From: Elusimicrobiota bacterium
Lineage (GTDB): Bacteria; Elusimicrobiota; Elusimicrobia; UBA1565; UBA9628
Reading direction: 5' to 3'
NCBI GenBank assembly: GCA_023249695.1
Contig: JAHFCD010000028.1
Location: 1 to 10,825 of the forward strand
Length of the DNA: 10,825 nucleotides
In this document: one piece after another, positions 1 through 5,492 of the stretch
Layout: each line of letters begins with the position of its first letter
Numbering within the stretch: position 1 is the first letter of the stretch
Notes under the pieces: model-generated
What the model saw: only the letters and a program-made list of their open reading frames with translations
What the model was told of the DNA's origin: nothing
Database searches by the model: none
Program-made: the position numbers and the translations under genes

Positions 1-104
1 GGCGCGGCGGCTCCTGACGAGGAGGCTGCTGGCGCGGCGGTTCCTGACGGGGAGGCTGCTGGCGCGGGGGCTCCTGACGAGGGGGTTGCTGGCGAGGCGG
101 CTGT
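1..104 (-). repeat. 30-bp tandem repeat encoding the 10-residue unit QQPPRQEPPR
   Basis: Three nearly identical 30-base units (1-30, 31-60, 61-90) and a degenerate partial fourth are visible. Differences are mostly silent or conservative in the minus-strand frame, where each unit gives QQPPRQEPPR. The array continues past the left edge. An in-frame period of 30 bases can expand or contract by slippage without breaking the gene. Confidence 0.85.
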
Positions 105-220
105 TCGCGCCGGTGGTCGCCGCCCTGGCCGGGCCGTTCTCCACGATGGTCGCGCTGGGCGTGAGCGGGCGCTCCGATTCCCAGAAGAAATAATCCAAGG
201 GCCAACAGTCTGTTCATCAT
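1..220 (-). CDS. Secreted PPRQ-repeat protein, N-terminal part (runs off left edge)
   Basis: Read directly from the minus strand; the frame is open from an ATG at 220 to the window edge (73 codons, no stop). The N-terminus, MMNRLLALGLFLLGIGAPAHAQ, is a clear Sec signal peptide with likely cleavage after AHA. A short charged Arg/His/Gly stretch follows, then back-to-back PPRQQ/PPRQE pentapeptides. A GGAGGA-type ribosome binding site sits about 7 bases before the ATG; a second ATG directly follows the first and is also possible. The mature protein would be basic, proline-rich and probably disordered in this part. RcnB-like and other periplasmic proteins can have similar Gln/Pro/Arg N-terminal regions, but no domain is visible, so no function is assigned. 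The nearest upstream features are a strong terminator and a structured island, so the gene may be regulated by attenuation. Confidence 0.75.
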   Translation of the reverse strand, partial: MMNRLLALGLFLLGIGAPAHAQRDHRGERPGQGGDHRREQPPRQQPPRQEPPRQQPPRQEPPRQQPPRQEPPR

Positions 221-256
221 CGTCCTTCCTCCATCGTCTGCGTCTCGTCGCGCTCG

Positions 257-302
257 AAAAAAAAGCCAGGAGAGCGAACGCGCGGCATTCGCTCTCCTGG
301 CT
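257..302 (-). terminator. Strong intrinsic terminator (15-bp perfect stem, 8 U)
   Basis: Arms 264-278 and 288-302 are perfect reverse complements (15 bp) around a 9-base loop. On the minus strand the stem is followed by eight T (complement of 257-264, sharing one base with the stem). No T tract exists on the other side, so it acts on minus-strand transcripts. It could end the transcript of the acyltransferase gene. It also sits 37 bases before the start codon of the PPRQ gene, with no clear promoter between, so it could equally be an attenuator for that gene. Confidence 0.85.
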
Positions 303-303
303 G

Positions 304-435
304 TCCGAATTCGGTTCGGACGTGGATGCTCCTCGACCGATCTCGAGGATTACAGGTTTCCAAAGGATACTCCGTTATCAATATTGTACCAGGGTCGTAA
401 GACCTATTGATAGAGGGACCTTTGGTCCTATAAGA
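304..435 (-). promoter_or_regulatory. A+T-richer island with nested hairpins: candidate structured leader RNA
   Basis: This gap between the acyltransferase stop and the terminator is clearly less G+C-rich than its flanks and full of exact inverted repeats. They are: a 6-bp stem 304-309/315-320; a 7-bp stem 330-336/343-349; an 8-bp stem 376-383/405-412 enclosing a 4-bp hairpin 393-396/401-404; and a 5-bp stem 416-420/424-428. Followed by the terminator and then an RBS and ORF, the layout resembles a riboswitch or attenuator on the minus strand. The inner hairpin loop is GUAA (GNRA type) when read on the plus strand, so a plus-strand RNA is not excluded. A TACAAT box (minus strand, 383-388) could be a -10 element. 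I do not recognise a known riboswitch core (no c-di-GMP-I, TPP, cobalamin or SAM signature). Confidence 0.45.
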
Positions 436-1515
436 CTATTTGGCGTTGGAGGGCGGGGCGAGGCGGGAGACGGCGTCGCGGGCGAGCGCGTAGTCGGCCC
501 GCGGCAACGCGGGACCGAAACGGACGGAGACGCGGCGGCGGCCGGTCAGGCGCCGGAGAAGCCCGCGGAAAAAGGAGGCGTTCGGGTGGCGGGAGAACGC
601 CGAGCCCCACATCCCGTCGATGTGAGCGGGGATCACCGGGGCGCCGGTTCCGGCCGCGACGCGCTCGAAGCCGCGCCGGAACGGGCTGAAGTCGCCGGTG
701 CGCGTGAGCTGGCCTTCGGGGAAGACGACGACGGTCTCGCCGGCGGCGAGCGCGCGTCGCGCGCGGTACAGCGACGCCTCGATGACTTCCTTCGGGTCCC
801 TGGGTGAGATCGGGATCGCGCCGAGCGAGCGGAACAGCCACTGCAGGCCGCGCGTCTCGTAGATGCCGCGGTACATCAGGAAGCGCATCGGCCGGTTCGT
901 CGCGAAGGAAATCAGGATCGGGTCCATCAGCGAGACGTGATTCGGGACGATCAGAGCGGGGCCGGCGGGGATGCGCGCCGCGTCCGTCACGCGCACGGAG
1001 TAGGCGAGGCGCACGAGCGGCGCGGCGAAGAACCGGGCGACGCGGTAATGACGGAGCAGGAAGGGCCTGGGCTCCGGCGCGCGCGGGGTGGGAGGATCGG
1101 ACTGCTCGGAAGGCGCGAGATCCTCGAAGCCGAGAGGAGCCAGGCGGTAGCGGGGCTGGCGCCCGCCGCCGTCTTCGACGGCCGGAGCCGAGAGAGCGGT
1201 TCGGGCGAGGGCCTCGCCGAAAGGGACGGCGGCGGCCTCGCGCGCGCCCTCGGCCGGGGCGGTGTTTTCGAGAGGCCGCGGCGCGATGGCCGCGGCCCTC
1301 AAGACCGGCAGCGCGAGCGCCGGCGCGGCGACGGGCGACGCGGCGATGGGCGACGCGGCGACGGGCGACGGAGCGGACGCGAACGCCGGTGCGAGGGAGA
1401 ACGGCGCCAACGAGGGCGCGGACGCGGTGAGCGCGGGGGCGACGGCGGAGACCTGCGCCGGGACGGGCGTGAGGCCGAGCGTCATCGACGGAAGAATCGC
1501 GAGGAGGCTTCTCAC
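436..1515 (-). CDS. PlsC-family 1-acylglycerol-phosphate-type acyltransferase with signal peptide and Ala/Pro linker
   Basis: The 359-residue product has a PlsC/LPLAT domain in its C-terminal 210 residues. The catalytic NHX4D box is NHVSLMD (His193, Asp198), block II includes MYRGIYE (214-220), block III is FPEGQLTRTG (265-274) and block IV is VIPAHIDGMWG (294-304). The family moves an acyl chain to a lysophospholipid or related glycerolipid, normally on the cytoplasmic membrane face. Unusually, the first 25 residues look like a signal peptide or anchor and residues 25-150 are Ala/Pro-rich low complexity. Methionine occurs only at positions 1 and 11 before the domain, which argues against a much later ATG start. 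I chose the GTG at 1515 because a TAGAAT box lies exactly six bases upstream; ATG at 1484 is the alternative. Substrate is unknown. Confidence 0.82.
   Translation of the reverse strand: MRSLLAILPSMTLGLTPVPAQVSAVAPALTASAPSLAPFSLAPAFASAPSPVAASPIAASPVAAPALALPVLRAAAIAPRPLENTAPAEGAREAAAVPFGEALARTALSAPAVEDGGGRQPRYRLAPLGFEDLAPSEQSDPPTPRAPEPRPFLLRHYRVARFFAAPLVRLAYSVRVTDAARIPAGPALIVPNHVSLMDPILISFATNRPMRFLMYRGIYETRGLQWLFRSLGAIPISPRDPKEVIEASLYRARRALAAGETVVVFPEGQLTRTGDFSPFRRGFERVAAGTGAPVIPAHIDGMWGSAFSRHPNASFFRGLLRRLTGRRRVSVRFGPALPRADYALARDAVSRLAPPSNAK
1325..1369 (-). repeat. 15-bp tandem repeat (3 units) encoding PVAAS/PIAAS/PVAAP
   Basis: Three 15-base units differ at one base. They encode residues 51-65 in the Ala/Pro linker of the acyltransferase, so the linker looks as though it was extended by in-frame duplication. 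Confidence 0.8.
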
Positions 1516-1527
1516 GTCCGCATTCTA
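1516..1527 (-). promoter_or_regulatory. -10 box TAGAAT six bases before GTG: leaderless start candidate
   Basis: TAGAAT on the minus strand (1522-1527) is followed by exactly six bases and then the GTG at 1515. This would place the transcription start at or next to the start codon. There is no Shine-Dalgarno sequence here and no recognisable -35. The same arrangement occurs before three other genes in the window. Confidence 0.5.
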
Positions 1528-1582
1528 GCGGGCGGCGGAGGCGGCCGCTCCGGCCCAAAGGCCCGGGGCCGGCCCGTCATAC

Positions 1583-1602
1583 GGCCCGCTCTCCGGCGGG
1601 CC
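1583..1602 (-). other. 7-bp G+C hairpin after the MliC-like gene
   Basis: Arms 1583-1589 and 1596-1602 are perfect reverse complements with a 6-base loop. It lies 10 bases past the stop of the lipoprotein gene on the minus strand. No T tract follows, so it may slow or end transcription weakly, or may be chance in G+C-rich DNA. The remainder of the 96-base gap up to 1516 holds only the promoter candidate. Confidence 0.3.
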
Positions 1603-1611
1603 CCTCGGTCC

Positions 1612-1971
1612 TCAGCGCTGCTTGCAGCCCTCGCGGATGCGCTTCTCGTCGAGCGAGACGGAGACCGTGCCGTCCTCTTTCAGGTAGAGCTCGTAGCGCC
1701 CGTCGCTGAAGCGCTTGCCGGCGACCGCGGACAGCTCGCGCAGCGCGAAATCGTCGCCGCCGAGCGACAGCACCGCGCCGTCGCCGCCGGGGGTGAAGAA
1801 CACGTCGAAGGGCTCGCCGTCCTTGCAGTCGAAGGTCGTGCGCCGGTCGGGAAGGGAGGCGACCTTGGGGACCTCGAGCTTGGGCGTGCTCGCGCGCAGG
1901 CGCGCGGTCTGATAGCGGATCTCGTTGCAGCCGCAGAGGAGAAAGGCGGCGGCGATTAGAGGACGCGGCAC
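1612..1971 (-). CDS. mliC: MliC-like lipoprotein (C-type lysozyme inhibitor family)
   Basis: Read as 119 residues from a GTG at 1971. The N-terminus MPRPLIAAAFLLCGCNE is a lipoprotein signal with lipobox LCGC (lipidated Cys15). The C-terminal 75 residues fit the MliC/PliC beta-barrel pattern: FDC at 47-49, VFFTPGGDGAVLSLGG, then AGKRFSDGRYELYLKEDG (84-101), which matches the family's SGARYS-G signature, and a final Cys116. Cys49 and Cys116 can form the family disulfide. MliC proteins bind C-type lysozyme from host or environment in the periplasm and protect peptidoglycan. The start overlaps the end of rlmI by 16 bases, so translation is probably coupled. The frame continues upstream inside rlmI, but that extension is Arg-rich and antisense-like, and the lipobox favours the GTG. 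Confidence 0.75.
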   Translation of the reverse strand: MPRPLIAAAFLLCGCNEIRYQTARLRASTPKLEVPKVASLPDRRTTFDCKDGEPFDVFFTPGGDGAVLSLGGDDFALRELSAVAGKRFSDGRYELYLKEDGTVSVSLDEKRIREGCKQR

Positions 1972-3206
1972 CAAAGGACTTTCAGGTATTCGCCTTCGGG
2001 GTGGTCCGCGGTGAACGGGTGGTCGGCGCCCGCGCCGCTCTTGCGGAAGACCTGCACGCGGCGCCCGCACGAGCCGGCGGCCGTGCGCACGAACTGCAGG
2101 AACTCGTCCCACGACAGCATGCCGGAGCATGAGCAGGTGACGAGGATGCCGCCGGGCTCGAGCAGGACCATGCCGAGGCGGTTCAAGTCGATGTATTTCT
2201 GGCGGCCGAGCGCGTAGCCTTCCTGGTTCGCGATGAGCTTGTACGGGTCGAGCACGATGAGGCCGTAGCGGCGCGTGTTCATCGCGGCCTGGCGCATATA
2301 AGGGAAAGCATCGGCGCAGACGACGTCGATGCGCTGCTGGTTGGCGTTGGCGTTCATCTTGAGGAGCGCCGCGGCGTCGGGGTCGAGCTCGACCGCGGTG
2401 ACCTCTTCGGCGCCGCCGAGCTTCTTCGCGTACAGCGCGAAGCCGCCGGTGTACGAGCAGACGTCGAGGACTTTCTTGCCTTTGACGAACGGCAGGATGG
2501 CCGCGCGGTTCTCGCGTTGATCGGTGAAAAAACCGGTCTTGTAGCCGGTGGAGGGATCGACGATGAACGTGACGCCGTTCTCCTTGACGCGGGTTCCCGT
2601 CCCCTTGTTGGGGTCGAGCTCGAAGCCTTCCATGCTCTGCGTATGGGGCGAAGCCCTATGGAAGAAGCGGGCGTTGGGGAAATGGATCTTCAGCGCGCGC
2701 TCGATGCGCGCGGACTGCTTGAACATGCCCAGCGAATAGAACTCGAGGGCGATGCAGTCGCCGTAGCGGTCCACCACCAGGCCGGGAAGCCCGTCTCCGT
2801 TGTCGTGCACGATCCGATAGGCGTCGGTGCGCGCGTCGAGATCGAGAACGCCGCGCCGGAAGGTGACCGCCGTCGCGATCCGTTCATTGAAAAACGCGTC
2901 CGCGTCGAACGCGCCGATGCCGCGCGTGAGCAAGCGCAGGGCGATGAGGCTGCGAGGATTATAAAGGGCGACGCCGTAAGGCGCGTCGAAGCGGTCGTAC
3001 ACGGCGACCAGGTCGCCGGGGCGCGCCTTCGGATCCACCTCGCCGAGCATGCGCTTGTAGAGCTGGTGGCCGGACGCGGTCGAGCGCAGCCGCACCCAGG
3101 GAATGGGAAGCTCGTGGCCTTTGGGGCGGCCGACGAGCTTCGGACGCGCGGGAAACGCTTCCTTGGGCTCGTTGGGCTCGGGGGGCGTCGGGCGGGGATC
3201 TTCCAC
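1956..3206 (-). CDS. rlmI: RlmI-type 23S rRNA (cytosine-5) methyltransferase
   Basis: The 416-residue product matches the RlmI/RlmK-like class I methyltransferases, which carry an N-terminal PUA-like domain, a central EEHEE domain and a C-terminal SAM domain. RlmI makes m5C1962 in E. coli 23S rRNA. Seen: PUA-like region around 35-95; YKTGFFTDQRENR (222-234), a family hallmark; SAM motif I VLDVCSYTGGF (246-256); acidic motif II AVELD (271-275); motif IV LDPYK (319-323), where the family usually has DPPK; and TCSCS (357-361) with the likely catalytic Cys. About 30 extra Pro/charged residues precede the PUA domain. Start is GTG at 3206, six bases after TAGAAT. ATG at 3214 is out of frame. It is separated from the upstream sugar gene by 38 bases with a palindrome. 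Confidence 0.88.
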   Translation of the reverse strand: MEDPRPTPPEPNEPKEAFPARPKLVGRPKGHELPIPWVRLRSTASGHQLYKRMLGEVDPKARPGDLVAVYDRFDAPYGVALYNPRSLIALRLLTRGIGAFDADAFFNERIATAVTFRRGVLDLDARTDAYRIVHDNGDGLPGLVVDRYGDCIALEFYSLGMFKQSARIERALKIHFPNARFFHRASPHTQSMEGFELDPNKGTGTRVKENGVTFIVDPSTGYKTGFFTDQRENRAAILPFVKGKKVLDVCSYTGGFALYAKKLGGAEEVTAVELDPDAAALLKMNANANQQRIDVVCADAFPYMRQAAMNTRRYGLIVLDPYKLIANQEGYALGRQKYIDLNRLGMVLLEPGGILVTCSCSGMLSWDEFLQFVRTAAGSCGRRVQVFRKSGAGADHPFTADHPEGEYLKVLWCRVL

Positions 3207-3218
3207 GGGTACATTCTA
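3207..3218 (-). promoter_or_regulatory. -10 box TAGAAT six bases before GTG of rlmI
   Basis: Minus-strand TAGAAT at 3213-3218, six bases, then GTG at 3206. The box and spacing are identical to those of the acyltransferase gene. No Shine-Dalgarno sequence is visible. This suggests rlmI and the lipoprotein gene have their own leaderless promoter in addition to any read-through from the sugar operon. Confidence 0.5.
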
Positions 3219-3221
3219 CCA

Positions 3222-3239
3222 ACTATCCTTGAGGATAGT
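3222..3239. promoter_or_regulatory. 18-bp palindrome (8-bp arms), operator candidate
   Basis: ACTATCCT and AGGATAGT are perfect reverse complements separated by two bases. The palindrome lies between the stop of the nucleotidyltransferase and rlmI, just upstream of the TAGAAT box, in the region where a -35 element would be. It could be a repressor site for the rlmI promoter or, as RNA, a small hairpin between the two genes. No T tract follows. Confidence 0.4.
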
Positions 3240-3244
3240 CGCGG

Positions 3245-3979
3245 TCAGGCGGGACGGGCGCTGATCCAGGCTTCGGCGGCGGCGAGCTTCTCGACGGTGC
3301 CGATGTCGTGCCAGGCCCATCGGTCGGAGCGGAAGGCGCGGATGTCGGCGCCGGCGGTGGCGAGGCGCAGGTAGGTCTTGGTGACGGAGAACACGCCGCT
3401 CTCCGTGATCTTATCGAGCAGTTCCGGCGAGATCACGTGAATGCCGTCGAACGGCAGACGGGCGGGGTTGGGGACCTGGCCCTTGGCCCAGGTGATCTTG
3501 CCCTCGCCGCGGTCGTGGCCGGCGAACCGGCCTTTCGCGTCGAAGAGATAGGCGCGGCCGCTCTCGCGCTCGTGGACCGCCAGCGTGGCGAGGGCGCCGG
3601 CGTCCTTGTGAGCCTTGAGCATCGCCCGCAGGTCGAGGTCGGTCAGCACGTCGGCGTTGTGGACGAAGAACGGGTCGCGGCCCTTCAATAACGCGGACGC
3701 CTTCTTGATCGCGCCGCCGGTGTCGAGCAGAAGATCGTCTTCGCGAGAAACGGAAACCGGGACCCCGTGGCGCCGGGAGAGATCGGCGCAGAAATCGGCG
3801 ACCTTCTGCGCGTGATGGTGCGCGTTGACCACGAACGATTTGACGCCCGCGGCCTTGAGGCGGAGGAGCGCGCGTTCGAGCATCGGGACGCCGCCGACCG
3901 GGATCAGGGCCTTCGGCGTCTCGTCGGTGATCGGCTTGAGGCGGGAGCCGACGCCGGCGGCCAGGATCAAGGCCTTCAT
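3245..3979 (-). CDS. MurU-like sugar-1-phosphate nucleotidyltransferase
   Basis: A 244-residue single-domain nucleotidyltransferase (GT-A type), about the length of MurU (MurNAc-1-P uridylyltransferase) and short relatives of GlmU and RmlA. Seen: nucleotide-binding signature LAAGVGSRLKPIT (6-18) with Lys23 in TPKALIPV; LDTGGAI (85-91); metal-site Asp110 in HNADVL; and a late WHDIGT (223-228) that closes the sugar site. The enzyme would join a sugar 1-phosphate and a nucleoside triphosphate to give an NDP-sugar and pyrophosphate in the cytoplasm. Its ATG overlaps the TGA of the upstream kinase (ATGA, 4 bases), so the two are translationally coupled. The AmgK–MurU pair of peptidoglycan recycling (UDP-MurNAc salvage) is the closest known logic. 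GDP-mannose or other NDP-sugars cannot be excluded from sequence alone. Confidence 0.82.
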   Translation of the reverse strand: MKALILAAGVGSRLKPITDETPKALIPVGGVPMLERALLRLKAAGVKSFVVNAHHHAQKVADFCADLSRRHGVPVSVSREDDLLLDTGGAIKKASALLKGRDPFFVHNADVLTDLDLRAMLKAHKDAGALATLAVHERESGRAYLFDAKGRFAGHDRGEGKITWAKGQVPNPARLPFDGIHVISPELLDKITESGVFSVTKTYLRLATAGADIRAFRSDRWAWHDIGTVEKLAAAEAWISARPA

Positions 3980-5406
3980 TTTTTAGGCCAGCTCTTCTTC
4001 TCGCGGTGCGTGACGACCGCGGACACGCCCTGATCGCGCAGATGCTTGGCCAGGCGCTCGGCCAAGTACACCGAGCGGTGCTGGCCTCCGGTGCAGCCGA
4101 AGGCGACGAAGAGGTCCGTGAAGTTGCGGCGGCCGTAATCCTCGACGGCCTGATCGATCAGCGAGAAGGCCGAGCGCGCCCAGCGATCGACGTCGTCTTC
4201 CTTGGACAGGTACGCGATGACGTCCGGATCGAGCCCGGACTGCGTTTTGAACGCGAGCTGGCGGCCGGGGTTGGGCAGGCAGCGGCAATCCAGGACGTAG
4301 CCGCCGCCGTGGCCGCCCTGATCCTTGGGCATGCCGCCTTTGTAGGAAAAGCTCTGGATGCGGACGGTCAGCTTGAGCTTGGCCGAGCCGAACTGGCGCA
4401 AGGCCGACGAGCCGACGAGCTTCTTGAAGACGCCCATCAGCTCGGGGACCTCGACCGGCAGGCCAGACGTCGCGAGGACATGCTCGATGTTGCGGATCGC
4501 GTAGGGGATGCTCTGAAGGAATAGCGGCTTCTTCTCGTGGAAGCCGCGAAGGCCGTACGCGCCCATGGCCTGCATGATGCGGATGAGGACGAAGCCCGGA
4601 AAGAATTTCTTGAATTCGATTTTGTCGATCGGGGTGAGCTTCGCCGCTTCCGTGATGTAAAGGTCCAGAAGCTCGTCACGGAGCTCGAAAGGGACGTCCG
4701 CCTTCGCGTCGTATAAAAGAGAAGCGATGTCGTACTGCAGGGCGCCGCGGCGTCCGCCCTGGTAGTCGATGAAGTAGGGCTTGCCGTCCTTGAGCATGAC
4801 GTTGCGCGACTGGAAGTCGCGGCACAGGAAGAACTTCCGCTCCGCCGCGAGCAGGTAGTCCGCGTAGACCTGGAAGTCCTCCTCCAGCCGCTCCTCGTGG
4901 AACGGGATGCCGCCCAAGGTCAGGAAGTAGTACTTGAAATAATTGAGGTCCCAGAGCATGGACTGCTTGTCGAAGCTCTTGCGGGGATAGCACCACTTGT
5001 CGTCGATCGTCGCGCCGGCCGTGATCTGGATCTTCGGCAGCCAGCGCACGACGTCTCGATAGGCGGCGACCACCTCGGCGGGGAAGCCCGCGGGCGTACG
5101 CCGCTTGCCGAGAAATTGAAACAAGGTCGTGTCGCCGAGGTCCTCTTCCAGGTAGGCCGTCGCTTCGGCGTTCTCGGCGTAGAACTCGGGCACGGGAATG
5201 CCGTTCTTGAAGAAGTGCTTGGAGAACTCGATGAACGCGCGGTTTTCCTTGGCGTCGTCGTTGAGCACGCCGATCGCGGCCGTGCCCGCGCCGGTGAGCC
5301 GGTAGATCTTGCGGCTGGAGCCGTCGGCCCTCACGGGCGTCAGCGATTCCGCCTCGGCGCCGAAGCGTTCGCGGAACAGCTCTCTGAGCGGATCTGGGGC
5401 GGTCAT
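3976..5406 (-). CDS. Fusion of APH-fold sugar kinase and RapZ C-terminal domain
   Basis: A 476-residue two-domain protein. Residues 1-330 are an aminoglycoside-phosphotransferase-fold kinase like AmgK: nucleotide loop DGSSRKIYRL (28-37), catalytic loop CRDFQSRN (195-202) with base Asp197 and Asn202, and metal motif IDYQGGRRG (213-221). The usual His of HRD is Cys195. Residues 347-465 match the C-terminal domain of RapZ: RIQSFSYKGGMP, LDCRCLPNPGR (372-382) and the hallmark GCTGGQHRSVY (437-447). The N-terminal P-loop ATPase of normal RapZ is absent. In E. coli this RapZ domain senses glucosamine-6-phosphate and binds small RNAs controlling glmS. Inference: the kinase makes a sugar 1-phosphate for the overlapping MurU-like enzyme while the RapZ part senses an amino-sugar phosphate. 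Similar fusions exist in Bacteroidetes, to my knowledge poorly characterised. ATG at 5406 has a promoter directly before it. Confidence 0.88.
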   Translation of the reverse strand: MTAPDPLRELFRERFGAEAESLTPVRADGSSRKIYRLTGAGTAAIGVLNDDAKENRAFIEFSKHFFKNGIPVPEFYAENAEATAYLEEDLGDTTLFQFLGKRRTPAGFPAEVVAAYRDVVRWLPKIQITAGATIDDKWCYPRKSFDKQSMLWDLNYFKYYFLTLGGIPFHEERLEEDFQVYADYLLAAERKFFLCRDFQSRNVMLKDGKPYFIDYQGGRRGALQYDIASLLYDAKADVPFELRDELLDLYITEAAKLTPIDKIEFKKFFPGFVLIRIMQAMGAYGLRGFHEKKPLFLQSIPYAIRNIEHVLATSGLPVEVPELMGVFKKLVGSSALRQFGSAKLKLTVRIQSFSYKGGMPKDQGGHGGGYVLDCRCLPNPGRQLAFKTQSGLDPDVIAYLSKEDDVDRWARSAFSLIDQAVEDYGRRNFTDLFVAFGCTGGQHRSVYLAERLAKHLRDQGVSAVVTHREKKSWPKK

Positions 5407-5441
5407 AAAACCATCTTAGCGCTTCACTGGACTCGCGGCAA
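5407..5441 (-). promoter_or_regulatory. Promoter of kinase operon: TTGCCG-N17-TAAGAT-N6-ATG
   Basis: On the minus strand a -35-like TTGCCG (5436-5441, 4 of 6 consensus) and a TAAGAT -10 box (5413-5418) are 17 bases apart. The ATG follows six bases after the -10. There is no room for a Shine-Dalgarno site downstream of the expected start point, so the mRNA is probably leaderless. It overlaps the divergent promoter of the cupredoxin gene. Confidence 0.6.
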
Positions 5442-5457
5442 GACGATGGACTATGAT
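5428..5457 (+). promoter_or_regulatory. Promoter of cupredoxin gene: TGGACT-N18-TATGAT
   Basis: TGGACT (5428-5433, 4 of 6 match to the -35 consensus), an 18-base spacer and TATGAT (5452-5457). The transcript would carry a leader of roughly 30 bases containing GGAGG at 5481-5485, seven bases before the ATG. Unlike its divergent partner, this gene therefore uses a normal ribosome binding site. The two -35 elements lie within 14 bases of each other, so the promoters may compete. Confidence 0.5.
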
Positions 5458-5492
5458 GCCGGAGGCCGCGTTGCCGGCCCGGAGGCTCCACC

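Noticed and set aside
1..104. CRISPR-like array
   Set aside because: The 30-base units are directly adjacent with no spacers and are in frame within a coding sequence.
1..193. Plus-strand frame over the repeat ending in TAA at 191-193 (Leu/Arg-rich)
   Set aside because: The minus strand gives a signal peptide, an RBS and a regular QQPPRQEPPR repeat, which explains the sequence far better.
304..435. Known riboswitch (c-di-GMP-I, c-di-GMP-II, TPP, SAM, cobalamin, fluoride)
   Set aside because: None of the conserved core sequences I know for these classes is present; kept only as an unclassified structured element.
322..807. A plus-strand frame starting in the structured island (it is open from position 1)
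   Set aside because: No ribosome site, no motif, and it is antisense to the acyltransferase C-terminus and to the PPRQ gene.
428..1558. Two other long frames over the acyltransferase (minus 428-1558 and plus 937-1959)
   Set aside because: Both give Arg/Ala/Gly-rich products with no motifs. The chosen frame carries all four PlsC blocks.
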